From Armatimonadota bacterium (GTDB lineage: Bacteria > Armatimonadota > Fimbriimonadia > Fimbriimonadales > Fimbriimonadaceae): a stretch of DNA of 64,000 nt. The notes under the pieces were generated by a model. That model was given only the letters and a program-made list of their open reading frames with translations, did not search any database and was not told where the DNA came from. Position 1 is the stretch's first letter. Each line of letters begins with the position of its first letter. The position numbers and the translations under genes are program-made. Location: contig JAFDWR010000004.1 of the NCBI GenBank assembly GCA_018268355.1, positions 372,404 through 436,403 on the forward strand. The letters are read 5' to 3'. Shown here one piece after another: positions 8,839 through 16,865 of this stretch.

Positions 8839-9248
8839 GCCGAGCGTAGGCCCGCAGTGAGCGACTTCGACCAGATTCGGTTTTCGGTCGCCGTGTAGCC
8901 GAGGCGGTGCGCGATTCGCATGCCGACCTCGGTGGTCGGGCTCAGCTCTGCGGTCTGGCAGCGGCTCTTTTCGAGCTCACGCTCGAGCATGTGGATGATG
9001 AGCGAGGCCATCTCCTCGGAGAAGGGAAGCGCGGACGACCAGATCGCGTCGATACGGCCCCAACTGCCGCTCCAATAGGCCGTGCCACCGGCGATCAACA
9101 CGCCTTTGTCGCTTCGACCGAGCACCGCGACGTTGCCCCACTCAGGGCTCCGCTCGCCAGGGCTGAAGTCTTTCGACTCTTGGCGAATGCATTGATAATC
9201 AACAGGATCAAGCTCACGAGAAATAAAAAGTGAATAGCCAGGATGCAT
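8835..9248 (-). CDS. Putative GNAT-fold N-acetyltransferase
   Basis: 137 residues from the ATG at 9246-9248, which is preceded by GGAG at a good distance; an in-frame TTG lies 12 bases further out. The C-terminal half (FSEEMASLIIHMLERELEKS, then EVGMRIAHRLGYTATENRIW) looks like the last helices and strands of a GNAT protein, with the 'A..lG.......W' ending. The centre (WGNVAVLGR, GVLIAGGTAYWSGSWGRID) would be the beta strands before the acetyl-CoA loop, but a clear Q/R-x-x-G-x-G/A loop is not visible. The call is therefore moderate. It is divergent from the kinase at 9315. Confidence 0.6.
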   Translation of the reverse strand: MHPGYSLFISRELDPVDYQCIRQESKDFSPGERSPEWGNVAVLGRSDKGVLIAGGTAYWSGSWGRIDAIWSSALPFSEEMASLIIHMLERELEKSRCQTAELSPTTEVGMRIAHRLGYTATENRIWSKSLTAGLRSA

Positions 9249-9276
9249 GGAAAGCTCCAACCTTCATGGTCGGAGA

Positions 9277-9305
9277 TTCACAGGGAATCTCTAGGCCGAT
9301 ATACT
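9277..9305 (+). promoter_or_regulatory. Promoter of the kinase gene with overlapping inverted repeat
   Basis: TTCACA (9277-9282), a 17-base spacer and TATACT (9300-9305) make a good sigma70-type promoter. Transcription would start near 9312, only a few bases before ATG 9315, so the mRNA would be almost leaderless. The inverted repeat GAGATTC-5-GAATCTC (9273-9279 and 9285-9291) covers the -35 box and could be an operator. Confidence 0.6.
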
Positions 9306-9314
9306 GTTGAGGAA

Positions 9315-10610
9315 ATGGCGCTAGGTCAGTTGTTCCAGGAACAAGAGCAGATTCCCTTTGGGGCGACTGGTCTTCGGATCATTCGTTTGCTTGGAGCAGG
9401 TGGCCAAGGCGAGGTCTATGCCGCCGATGTTGGCGGTGAGGTGCTCGCCCTGAAGTGGTACTACCCCGCCTCCGCGACGAAGGAGCAACGCGCCGCCCTC
9501 CAGACCCTCGTTCGCAAGGGGTCGCCCGACGAGCGGTTCCTTTGGCCGATGGCAGTGGTCGAGGCGAAAGGCAAGGACGGCTTCGGCTACCTGATGCCGT
9601 TGCGACCGGCGCGCTTCAAGGGCCTTGTCGAGCTGATGAAGCGAAAGGTTGATCCGACGTTTCGCACCCTCGCGACGGCCGGATTTCACCTCGCCGACGC
9701 CTTTCTGCGACTCCACGCGCTGGGCCTTTGCTACCGCGACATCTCGTTTGGCAACGTTTTCTTTGACCCCGAGAATGGCGACGTCCTGATCTGCGACAAC
9801 GACAACGTGGCGGTCGACGACGGCAAGCTCCGAGGCGTCCAAGGCACCATGGGCTTCATGGCCCCCGAGATCATGTCGACCGGAGTTGCGCCAAGCACGC
9901 AGACAGACCTCTGGTCGCTCGCGGTGTTGCTGTTCCACATGTTCTGCTTTGGCCACCCGCTGGAAGGTGAGCGCGAGTTCGTCATCGAGTGCCTTGACCT
10001 CGAGGCGCGGCGCACGCTGTACGGCACCGACGGGCTCTTCATCTTCCACCCCGACGACGTCTCAAATCGGCCCAACCCGGAAGCCCACCCGAATCCGCTC
10101 GCGTTTTGGCCGCTCTACCCTGAGTTCTTCCGAGAGCGGTTCATCCAGACCTTTGTGAAGGGCCTGACGTCGCCCTATGCGCGGACCCGAGAAAGCGAGT
10201 GGAAGCTCGCCCTCATCCGTCTGCGTGACTCGATTGTGTATGGCCCGAGCGGCGCGGAGAACTTCTTCGACCCTGCCGAGCCGAGCCGCGACGACTGGGC
10301 ATCGGGTCAGCCGATCCAGTGGCCGCCGCGCCTCCACATTGGCAAGATCGACATCATGCTCAACTCCGATTGCGAGCTCTTTGCCCACCACGTCGATCCC
10401 GCGAAGCTTTACGAGTTCGGCGACCCGGTGGGGATCGTTGCCCAGCACCCGACGATGAAGGACCTTTGGGGCCTAAAGAACACCTCATCGACCTCGTGGA
10501 CGGCGAGCCTCAATGGCACCTCGCGCGAGGTGGAACCGGGGCGGTCGGTCACGATGGTCGGGGGTACCGAGATCAACTTCGGCAGCCAGATCGGCGTCAT
10601 TCTGGCCTAA
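9315..10610 (+). CDS. Atypical protein kinase with C-terminal FHA-like domain
   Basis: 431 residues. The upstream ATG at 9243 was rejected because a good promoter lies at 9277-9305, inside that extension. The kinase fold spans about residues 15-320. The Gly-rich loop is LGAGGQGEVY (26-35) and the lysine is in LALKWYY (Lys47). The catalytic loop is CYRDISFGNVFF (Asp142, Asn147), with Tyr in place of the usual His. The metal loop is CDNDN instead of DFG. MGFMAPEIMSTG is the APE motif, followed by TDLWSLAVLLFHM. Residues 370-431 form a beta-rich module (VGIVAQHP, WGLKNTSSTSW, EVEPGRSVTMVGGTEINFG) that is also present in two membrane proteins of this window. It is a soluble protein, probably paired with the PP2C and TerY-like genes at 5525-7048. 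Confidence 0.88.
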   Translation: MALGQLFQEQEQIPFGATGLRIIRLLGAGGQGEVYAADVGGEVLALKWYYPASATKEQRAALQTLVRKGSPDERFLWPMAVVEAKGKDGFGYLMPLRPARFKGLVELMKRKVDPTFRTLATAGFHLADAFLRLHALGLCYRDISFGNVFFDPENGDVLICDNDNVAVDDGKLRGVQGTMGFMAPEIMSTGVAPSTQTDLWSLAVLLFHMFCFGHPLEGEREFVIECLDLEARRTLYGTDGLFIFHPDDVSNRPNPEAHPNPLAFWPLYPEFFRERFIQTFVKGLTSPYARTRESEWKLALIRLRDSIVYGPSGAENFFDPAEPSRDDWASGQPIQWPPRLHIGKIDIMLNSDCELFAHHVDPAKLYEFGDPVGIVAQHPTMKDLWGLKNTSSTSWTASLNGTSREVEPGRSVTMVGGTEINFGSQIGVILA

Positions 10611-10622
10611 AACACTTGGGGC

Positions 10623-11768
10623 CTAGAACATCTGGGTTTCTTCTTGTCGACGGATCGAGAGCAACAGCCCGACGCACGCCATGCACAGCCACAAGGCCGT
10701 GCCTCCCGCGCTGAAGAAGGGCAGCCAAAGGCCGACCACGGGAACGAGGCCCATCACCATCGCCAAGTTCACCCACGTGTGGAAGGCGAGGAGTGAGAGC
10801 ACCCCCGCCGCCGCATAGCGGCCAAATGGATCTTGGGTGCGCAGGATCACTAGCCACACCCGGTAGAAGAAGAATCCAAACACCGCGAGCACGAAGGTCG
10901 CGCCAACCAGGCCGCCTTCTTCGCCGATCACGGTGAAGATGAAGTCGTTGTATTGGAACGGGACAAAGTCGCCCGCCTTTTGTTCACCCTTGAGGAGTCC
11001 CGAACCCGAAATGCCGCCGACACCGAAGGCGATCTCGGCCCGCCAGGTTTGGTAGTTCGCGTCCTTCTTGGTGGTCACGTCGTTCTTGGAAATCAGGCCG
11101 AGCATGCGCTCAATCTGGTATCCCTTGAAGACCTTCTCCCGCAGTTTGGGCACCGCGACGATGGTGCCGAGGGCGAGGACGCCGGCGAGGGCGGTCACCC
11201 ACAGGAACTTCGACGGGAAGTTCGCCACGAGGCACATGCCAAACCAGATCACCAGGATCGTGCTCATGCCGCCGAAGTGGGGCTGCGCGAAGATCAACAG
11301 GGCGGGCACCATGACGTGGATCAGCGACAGAAGGTAGGTCGAGAGCTCCTTCAGCCGGTCGTGGCGCATTGCGAGGAACGAAGCGAGAGTGAGAATCGTG
11401 AAGAGCTTGCCGAGCTCCGAGGGTTGGAGCTGGATTGGCCCCAACTGGAGCCAGCGGGTGGCGCCGTACTTCGAAACGCCTTTCACGAGCACCGCCAGGA
11501 GCAACAGCAGGTTGGTTGCGTAAATCGCAGGGGCGAGCCGGATCCACGTTCGCGACCGAACCGCGAGCATGACGAGGAACGGACCGAGGCCAATCGCCGC
11601 GTTCATCAACTGCTTGTTGAACTGGCTATCGCGCTTGCCGTAGCCTTGGCTGTAGAGCGAAAGCAGCCCAAAAAGAAGGAGCAGCAGGGCACTGAGCAGG
11701 AGCGGGTAGTCGAAGCCGCCCTTGGCGCGGGCAGAAGTGGATCGGCGGTCAACCGTGAGGCTTGACAT
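10623..11768 (-). CDS. rodA: RodA/FtsW-family cell-wall polymerase (SEDS)
   Basis: 381 residues with about ten membrane helices. SEDS glycosyltransferases polymerise lipid II. The signatures are GATRWLQLGPIQLQPSELGK, IFAQPHFGGMSTIL, NYQTWRAEIAFGVGGISGSGL, DFIFTVIGEEGGLVGA and the C-terminal GLWLPFFSAGGTALW. The catalytic Asp region (FVPFQYNDFIF) is intact. It resembles RodA more than FtsW in length and loop content, but no penicillin-binding protein or mreBCD gene is beside it. It is the last gene of a five-gene minus-strand run starting at 15077; the gap to the preceding lipoprotein gene is five bases. Confidence 0.92.
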   Translation of the reverse strand: MSSLTVDRRSTSARAKGGFDYPLLLSALLLLLFGLLSLYSQGYGKRDSQFNKQLMNAAIGLGPFLVMLAVRSRTWIRLAPAIYATNLLLLLAVLVKGVSKYGATRWLQLGPIQLQPSELGKLFTILTLASFLAMRHDRLKELSTYLLSLIHVMVPALLIFAQPHFGGMSTILVIWFGMCLVANFPSKFLWVTALAGVLALGTIVAVPKLREKVFKGYQIERMLGLISKNDVTTKKDANYQTWRAEIAFGVGGISGSGLLKGEQKAGDFVPFQYNDFIFTVIGEEGGLVGATFVLAVFGFFFYRVWLVILRTQDPFGRYAAAGVLSLLAFHTWVNLAMVMGLVPVVGLWLPFFSAGGTALWLCMACVGLLLSIRRQEETQMF

Positions 11769-11773
11769 CGGGC

Positions 11774-12424
11774 TTACTCCGCCGCGTTCCGCTCACTTGA
11801 ACCAAACTTTCGTTGAATCACGCCATGCCCGGGGGCGCACCAGTAAATCAGGGTTCGCTTGGCAGGATTGGGTCCGCCGCTTTCCATCGCGAGATCGACG
11901 TCAACGCGAATGGCGTCCACGCTGCTCGTGGGGAGTTCAACGCGGTCGGCTGAGGTCTTGATCGTTGCCGTCGCGTTGCGCACGGGGCCGCCTTCGGTGA
12001 CCGTCCCTTTCCAGGTCCAAGAGTCCCCGACTGTCATCGGCGCCTTGAGCAAGGTGATCGGTGGAACGAATTCCGAGCCAAGGGCAGCGGTCGCGCCAAG
12101 TTCATTGGGCGTTCGCTTATAGCTCTCGCGCTCGAGTTCCACATCGTCACGGGAGATCACGAGCTCTTCAAGCTGGTTCTCGGAGATGAGCTTGATCTTC
12201 ACCTCGAGCTCAGCGCCCGCGATCTTGACCTTTGCGGTGCCGTCTTTGCCGACCTTGCCGAGTGCGGTGAGGTTTTCCAGCCGGATGGGCCGGCCTTGAA
12301 CCGCAACGGGCATCGCGCTGCCAGCGGGGGAGTTCGACGATGAGGGATTCATGGCCGTCGTCGGCTGACATCCGCCGATGGCGAACGCAAGAGACCCGAG
12401 CAGGACGGCACTACTGATTTTCAT
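11774..12424 (-). CDS. Putative lipoprotein, member of a local three-gene family
   Basis: 216 residues with a lipoprotein signal ending in FAIGGC (Cys19), then a Ser/Pro/Asn-rich linker. The folded part contains GDSWTWKGTVTEGG, SSVDAIRVDVDLA and YWCAPGHGVIQRKF. The same sequence of elements (G-x-x-W/Y-x-W-x-G, a strand pair, then a 'W/Y...G.G.V...' ending) recurs in the next two upstream genes. The three are therefore probably diverged duplicates, resembling the DUF3108-like beta proteins of envelopes. The neighbours are RodA downstream and the second lipoprotein four bases upstream. Function unknown. Confidence 0.75.
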   Translation of the reverse strand: MKISSAVLLGSLAFAIGGCQPTTAMNPSSSNSPAGSAMPVAVQGRPIRLENLTALGKVGKDGTAKVKIAGAELEVKIKLISENQLEELVISRDDVELERESYKRTPNELGATAALGSEFVPPITLLKAPMTVGDSWTWKGTVTEGGPVRNATATIKTSADRVELPTSSVDAIRVDVDLAMESGGPNPAKRTLIYWCAPGHGVIQRKFGSSERNAAE

Positions 12425-12428
12425 CGAA

Positions 12429-13178
12429 CTACTTTTCTTTACGCTCTTCGATCACCATTGACGTTGCGAGCTTGCCATTCTTGGAGAGTTTGATCTCCTG
12501 CCGCACCATACCACGATCCTTCACGTACCAGGCCTTCGTGACCATGTCTTGCGGCTTGTCCTTCGGCTTGCCGAGATCGGCGATCGTTCCAGTACCCGTG
12601 ACGACCATCGCGTCGGCATAAGTGCCCACTTCGGTCTTCACGGTCTCCTTACCGGCGATCTTGAGCGCGATGATCTGTCGGATCTCTTGGCCGCCATAGG
12701 TGTACTTTACGTCGGTCTTCCAGGTCTTGCCGACTGGCGTCGCGAGGGGCATTTCAAGGTTATCACCCGTGAATTCGCCCTTCGTCATTTTCACGTTGTG
12801 AAGGCCGGTTTCGTCGAGCTCATAGGTTGTCATCCCAAGAAGAGGCGACAGGTCCCCCGTGTAATTCACTTCGAACCGCGGCTTGCCGTTTTCCAGGCCG
12901 ACAAAGGTGAGCTCCGAACCGCCGAGCTGGACGTTGTTCTGCTTGCCGTCGCTCTGGGTCATCTTCAGCGCGATCGGCTTGGAGTTGCCGAGGCCGAAGT
13001 AGGCATAGGCGTCGCTCGACTTCAGGTTCGCGGGGATCGAGTTGACGTCCGGCTTTGGCGTCGGCGCGGCCGAAGACGAAGCGGAGGGCTCAACCTTGGC
13101 ATTGGGGACCTTCGAATCGTTGCATCCGACGAGGCAGAGGCCAACGGCCGACAGGACAATCAGGGTCGTGGGTCTCAT
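12429..13178 (-). CDS. Putative lipoprotein, member of a local three-gene family
   Basis: 249 residues, with signal MRPTTLIVLSAVGLCLVGC (Cys19 lipid site). The second half holds GKTWKTDVKYTYGGQEIRQI, EVGTYADAMVVTGTGTI and AWYVKDRGMVRQEIKLS. These are the same late motifs as in the flanking lipoproteins, and in this copy they are closest to the common 'GTy.da..v.g.g...yw...GvG.v' pattern of substrate-free beta lipoproteins. The start overlaps the stop of the upstream gene by four bases (ATGA), so the two are translationally coupled. Function unknown, envelope-located. Confidence 0.77.
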   Translation of the reverse strand: MRPTTLIVLSAVGLCLVGCNDSKVPNAKVEPSASSSAAPTPKPDVNSIPANLKSSDAYAYFGLGNSKPIALKMTQSDGKQNNVQLGGSELTFVGLENGKPRFEVNYTGDLSPLLGMTTYELDETGLHNVKMTKGEFTGDNLEMPLATPVGKTWKTDVKYTYGGQEIRQIIALKIAGKETVKTEVGTYADAMVVTGTGTIADLGKPKDKPQDMVTKAWYVKDRGMVRQEIKLSKNGKLATSMVIEERKEK

Positions 13179-13909
13179 AGGCCTGAAGTGGATTTGAGTC
13201 GAAGCTTGGCAGATCGAAGGATGTTGCCGAACTTAGTGACTTCCGAAAGGCGGACGACGCCCGATCCCGGTCGAATCCAGACCGCGAGTCGCGATTCACC
13301 AACGGTGCCCTTGCTCTTGAGAACGGTCGCCGATTCGATCATCAGCGCCTTGGTTTGGCCCTGCTCGGTGTCCACGATTCGGTTGCCTTTGACCTCGTAT
13401 TGCGTGGTCATGTCGGCCACGTTGTCGCCAATCGTTCCCTTGCCCGTCCAGGTGTACTTGTCGCCCGTCTTCACCGGGAATCGGCAGATGGGCTGGGGAG
13501 GCGTGAGGGCGTTGAGCTTGAGTCCGGTGGCGAGCTGGAAGATGCCTTCCTTGTTGATGCCCCAGATCTGGCGGTTCGAGACCTTGCCGCCGGTCATCAT
13601 TTCGATGGTGACCTTTTGGCCGCCGCCCCACGGTTCGACCTTGCTCATCTCAAAGATGACGTCGCTGTTGCCGCGCGCTTGGCCGCCAGGTCCAGCCACG
13701 GCCTCTTCAGTTGCAAAGGTCCAGCGGGCACCCTGCTTGATCGGCAGCAGGCTGGCTTCGTCGCCGGGCTTGACCTCGACATCAGCAATGCTCGTGGCGA
13801 GCTGAGTCTTCGGGTTGGTCGTGGAACCCGAAGCGGTTTCTTCGGGCTTGCCACACCCAATCAGGGCGAGGGCAGCAAGGGTCAGGGTTAAGGTGAGGGT
13901 GGGTCGCAT
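13175..13909 (-). CDS. Putative lipoprotein, member of a local three-gene family
   Basis: 244 residues; lipobox ALIGC (Cys19). Two WTFATEE/YTWTGKG-type units are visible: QGARWTFATEEAVAGPGGQA and GDKYTWTGKGTIGDN. The late motif VWIRPGSGVVRLSEVTKFG matches the other two copies. The first unit suggests that this longer protein carries two copies of the domain. It lies seven bases downstream of the membrane-anchored protein at 13917. Function unknown; the whole set is probably one envelope operon. Confidence 0.77.
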   Translation of the reverse strand: MRPTLTLTLTLAALALIGCGKPEETASGSTTNPKTQLATSIADVEVKPGDEASLLPIKQGARWTFATEEAVAGPGGQARGNSDVIFEMSKVEPWGGGQKVTIEMMTGGKVSNRQIWGINKEGIFQLATGLKLNALTPPQPICRFPVKTGDKYTWTGKGTIGDNVADMTTQYEVKGNRIVDTEQGQTKALMIESATVLKSKGTVGESRLAVWIRPGSGVVRLSEVTKFGNILRSAKLRLKSTSGL

Positions 13910-13916
13910 AGAGGTC

Positions 13917-15077
13917 TTATCTCCGTGTTGATTTCAAGTCGTTGACGGCTTGGACGAATTCATCCACAAGGTTTTTGTCGTGAAGCTGGGTGATGCTGAG
14001 TTCGGACTGAGCGAGGTCATGTTGGATGATGGGGGCGGCGACGGCAACGCCGTCGTTGATCACGAGCAACTGCGCACCCGTGCGTCCTCGGCTGTACTTC
14101 CAAAGTCGCTTTCGACCCTCGTCCGTGAGCTGAAGCGTGATCGTGTAGCTGCGCTTCTTGCCGTCGTAGCTGGCGTCCTCTTCCTTCGCCGAAGCGGAAA
14201 CGATGAGGTCGTCATTCACGAGGACTTCGGCGGCTTGGAGCACTTCTTGGGGTCGCGTCGAAAGTCGTTCGGCCCGGCTGCTTGAGAGGAGCTCTTCAAT
14301 CGAGGCCTTGATGTTCTCGCGGCGCACGCCGCCTTCGACCTTCTCGCCCTTTTCGCCGCGGAGCATCGTGTCCGCGAGGAGGCCATAGGTGTCAGCGAGC
14401 ATCTGGACGGTGAGGCCGGCCTTTTCCTTCACCTTCGATTCGAGGGTTTGGATGAAAACGGGTCGGTAGGGCGACTGGACCTTGCCGGTGAGCTTGGTCT
14501 GCTTGCCGCCGAGGTTGATGAGAACGCGGACCGGGACCTCGACGATGATGCCGTTGCTATAGGACGACATCCGGAACTTCTGGAGCGGCGTTCCGTCGAG
14601 CTTCATGTTCAGGTCTTGCTCGAGCTGCTCGGTGAGCTTGGGATCACTGCCGTCGAGGGCCTTTTTCAGCTTTTCGGCGGGCCAAACGTTGCGGATGGGA
14701 GGCCAGTCGTCGGTTTCACCGGCGTCGTTCATCACCATGATGAAGCGGCCGAGCGCCTCCTTGTTGCCTTGAAGGCTCTGGAGTAGTTCGCGCATCGGGA
14801 TGCGCTTTGCATCGACTCCCGACATTGGGCCGGCATCTTCTTTCGAACCCGGATCAAAGGATGAGCCCTTGCGTTCGACGAGCTGGGCAACGTCGTTGCT
14901 GATCCGGATTCCGTAGGCGTCGGACTGGATGCCAACGATGTTGAGCTTGCCGGGCTTGAGAGGCGGCGGGTTGAACGAACTCAGCTGCGAGCTCAAATAA
15001 AGGAAATACCCCAATTTGGCGCCAAGACCGAGAACGATGGCACCGATAGCGATCTGAGTCGACTTCAGAACTTTCAT
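13917..15077 (-). CDS. Hypothetical protein with N-terminal membrane anchor
   Basis: 386 residues. Residues 8-28 (QIAIGAIVLGLGAKLGYFLY) form a single membrane helix, followed by a Pro-rich stretch and a soluble region of about 340 residues. That region contains VGIQSDAYGIRISNDVAQLV, a helical KALDGSDPKLTEQLEQDLN part, and a beta-rich end with RSYTITLQLTDEGRKRLWKY and LLVINDGVAVAAPIIQHDL. The 'TDEGRKRLWKYSRGRTGAQL...' passage recalls SecD-type periplasmic P1 head motifs (T.eGa..f...T....G..laI.lDg.v.saP.I), which suggests a related fold. It is first in the operon leading to the three lipoproteins and RodA. Confidence 0.75.
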   Translation of the reverse strand: MKVLKSTQIAIGAIVLGLGAKLGYFLYLSSQLSSFNPPPLKPGKLNIVGIQSDAYGIRISNDVAQLVERKGSSFDPGSKEDAGPMSGVDAKRIPMRELLQSLQGNKEALGRFIMVMNDAGETDDWPPIRNVWPAEKLKKALDGSDPKLTEQLEQDLNMKLDGTPLQKFRMSSYSNGIIVEVPVRVLINLGGKQTKLTGKVQSPYRPVFIQTLESKVKEKAGLTVQMLADTYGLLADTMLRGEKGEKVEGGVRRENIKASIEELLSSSRAERLSTRPQEVLQAAEVLVNDDLIVSASAKEEDASYDGKKRSYTITLQLTDEGRKRLWKYSRGRTGAQLLVINDGVAVAAPIIQHDLAQSELSITQLHDKNLVDEFVQAVNDLKSTRR

Positions 15078-15161
15078 GGGATGTGGACAATAACGAAGCG
15101 AATTCGTGCGGAGTTCCGCCGCAAGCTCCGAGCCTATTGTACCGGTTGCCCAAAATCCCGG

Positions 15162-16865
15162 TTATTCTGCGGGGTTCAGATTCGCATAGAGTCTCGCGGC
15201 AAAAAGCATACAAACCCACGCGCCGACGACCGCGAACGCCCCGAACAACAGGACGATCACTGGCAACGGTGCTCCAATGGCCACCGCCGCTATCGTGACC
15301 AGAACGGACGGGAACAGGCCGATCGCCCACCCGAGGGTGGAAACCAACCCGCGAAGTCCGCGCTGAGTTGCATCGTCGAGGTCTGGAAAGAGGAGCGTGC
15401 TCGCCAAGGTCACGGCGTTCAAGTTGGCGCACACCGGGATGCTTGCGACAAGGCAAACCAACCCGATCAACGCGAAACGAGGCGCGATGATGCTCGCCGC
15501 GGTCACGCCGATGAACACCGGCACCACGCTCACGATCGTCTTGGCCATCAGCTCACCGAGGATGACCTTGAACGGCGTGAACGGCAGCGGCTTCTGGAGG
15601 TCAATCCGGCGAATCAGCTCGACAAATGCGACCTGGGACATCGTCGGGCCAACCATGAAGCACGACGTTGCTGCCATCGCCACGAAGAACGCGTTCATCC
15701 CGGCATCCGTGCGCAAGGACCGCGACTTCGTCGGGATTCCCGCGAAGGTGGTGATCAGGGCGGGCATCATGATGATCGCAACCGTCACCACCGCGAGCAA
15801 GATGATCGTTGCGCCCAACCCACGCCAAGTAAGGAGGACATCCTTCCACGTGAGGGCCCAGAATCCATGCACCCGCAGGCGGGTGAACCAGGTCTCCTTT
15901 CGCGCCTTGCGCTTTCCGGATCGCGCCCTCTCGGCGGCAATTCCAATGAGGTCGCCTTGCTTTTGGAGCGAGCGCAGGGTGGTGGCGTCGTTTCCTCGGC
16001 TGGCCGCTTGGTCATAGACCCAACCGACCTGACGGGCGGTCGCGAGATAACCGACCACCGAGAGCCCGACGAGCAACAGGATGCCACTCACTAGGAGCAG
16101 GGGTTGGCCGCTCGCCGCGCCGGTGACGATCCAGGTGCAGAACGTTGCGGGGAAGAGCAGGATGCGCAGGATGGGCTGGGACATCGCGCGGACGAAGTCA
16201 TTGACCGAGGCGACATCTTTCGCCGCCATAAAGGCCACCGCAAACAGACTCAGGAGGAATCCGATGATCACGAAGCGCATGATCTTTCGGTTGCGCTCGC
16301 TCGCGAGGTCGGACCGGTTGGTCCAAATCGACACCGCGTAGCCCACGTTCACGAACATCAGTGAGGTGAGAACCCAGGCGACGGTGGCCATCCGAAGGGT
16401 CTGTTGGAGCGCGACCGGGTCGGCAGCCTTGAGCGCGGAGTAGCCGGAGGACAACGGCCGGTAGGCCATGAGTCCAAAGAACAGCGGGAAGAGGAGCGTG
16501 ATGAGGTAGTCCCGCACCACGCGGAAAATGACGACGTAGCGCGGCTCAATCGGAGTCGGGAAGAGAACGTCGACATCAGCGGGGCGGAATGAACCCTGAT
16601 AGCCGGTGATTGAGACCATCATGAAAATCGAAAGCAGGCCGAACGCGCCAAATGAGAACGCCTCGATCCACTCAGGCTTCAGCGAGTCGAGCTTGATGTT
16701 GCCAAAGGCCGCCGTGGATTTGCCGCTCGATCCAAAGCCTCGCACAAAGGCGCCGTAGTACCAGAGCAGCAGAAACAGGACGGGCAACAGCCGCCGGGGC
16801 GTCGTAAACGCTCGAACGAGACCGTTCCGAATCGATTTAAGCGTGAGGAATAGTAGTGGCTTCAT
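15162..16865 (-). CDS. ABC exporter permease (putative ABC_export family)
   Basis: 567 residues with about twelve hydrophobic helices, some very long. It starts MKPLLFLTLKSIRNGLVRAF, typical of ABC-2-like exporter subunits. WYYGAFVRGFGSSGKS, SITGYQGSFRPADVDVLFPT and the 'sp/tPieprYVVIFRVVRDYL' passage match the PF16962-type family, where 'dVdfLFpaPfs.r.ll.yk..r' is diagnostic. The start overlaps the ATPase gene at 16837-16865 by 29 bases on the same strand, so the two are one transporter. The substrate is unknown. Confidence 0.85.
   Translation of the reverse strand: MKPLLFLTLKSIRNGLVRAFTTPRRLLPVLFLLLWYYGAFVRGFGSSGKSTAAFGNIKLDSLKPEWIEAFSFGAFGLLSIFMMVSITGYQGSFRPADVDVLFPTPIEPRYVVIFRVVRDYLITLLFPLFFGLMAYRPLSSGYSALKAADPVALQQTLRMATVAWVLTSLMFVNVGYAVSIWTNRSDLASERNRKIMRFVIIGFLLSLFAVAFMAAKDVASVNDFVRAMSQPILRILLFPATFCTWIVTGAASGQPLLLVSGILLLVGLSVVGYLATARQVGWVYDQAASRGNDATTLRSLQKQGDLIGIAAERARSGKRKARKETWFTRLRVHGFWALTWKDVLLTWRGLGATIILLAVVTVAIIMMPALITTFAGIPTKSRSLRTDAGMNAFFVAMAATSCFMVGPTMSQVAFVELIRRIDLQKPLPFTPFKVILGELMAKTIVSVVPVFIGVTAASIIAPRFALIGLVCLVASIPVCANLNAVTLASTLLFPDLDDATQRGLRGLVSTLGWAIGLFPSVLVTIAAVAIGAPLPVIVLLFGAFAVVGAWVCMLFAARLYANLNPAE

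Noticed and set aside
9243-9314. Upstream ATG start for the kinase gene
   Set aside because: A near-consensus promoter lies between this ATG and the later one, and the kinase fold starts only after the later ATG.
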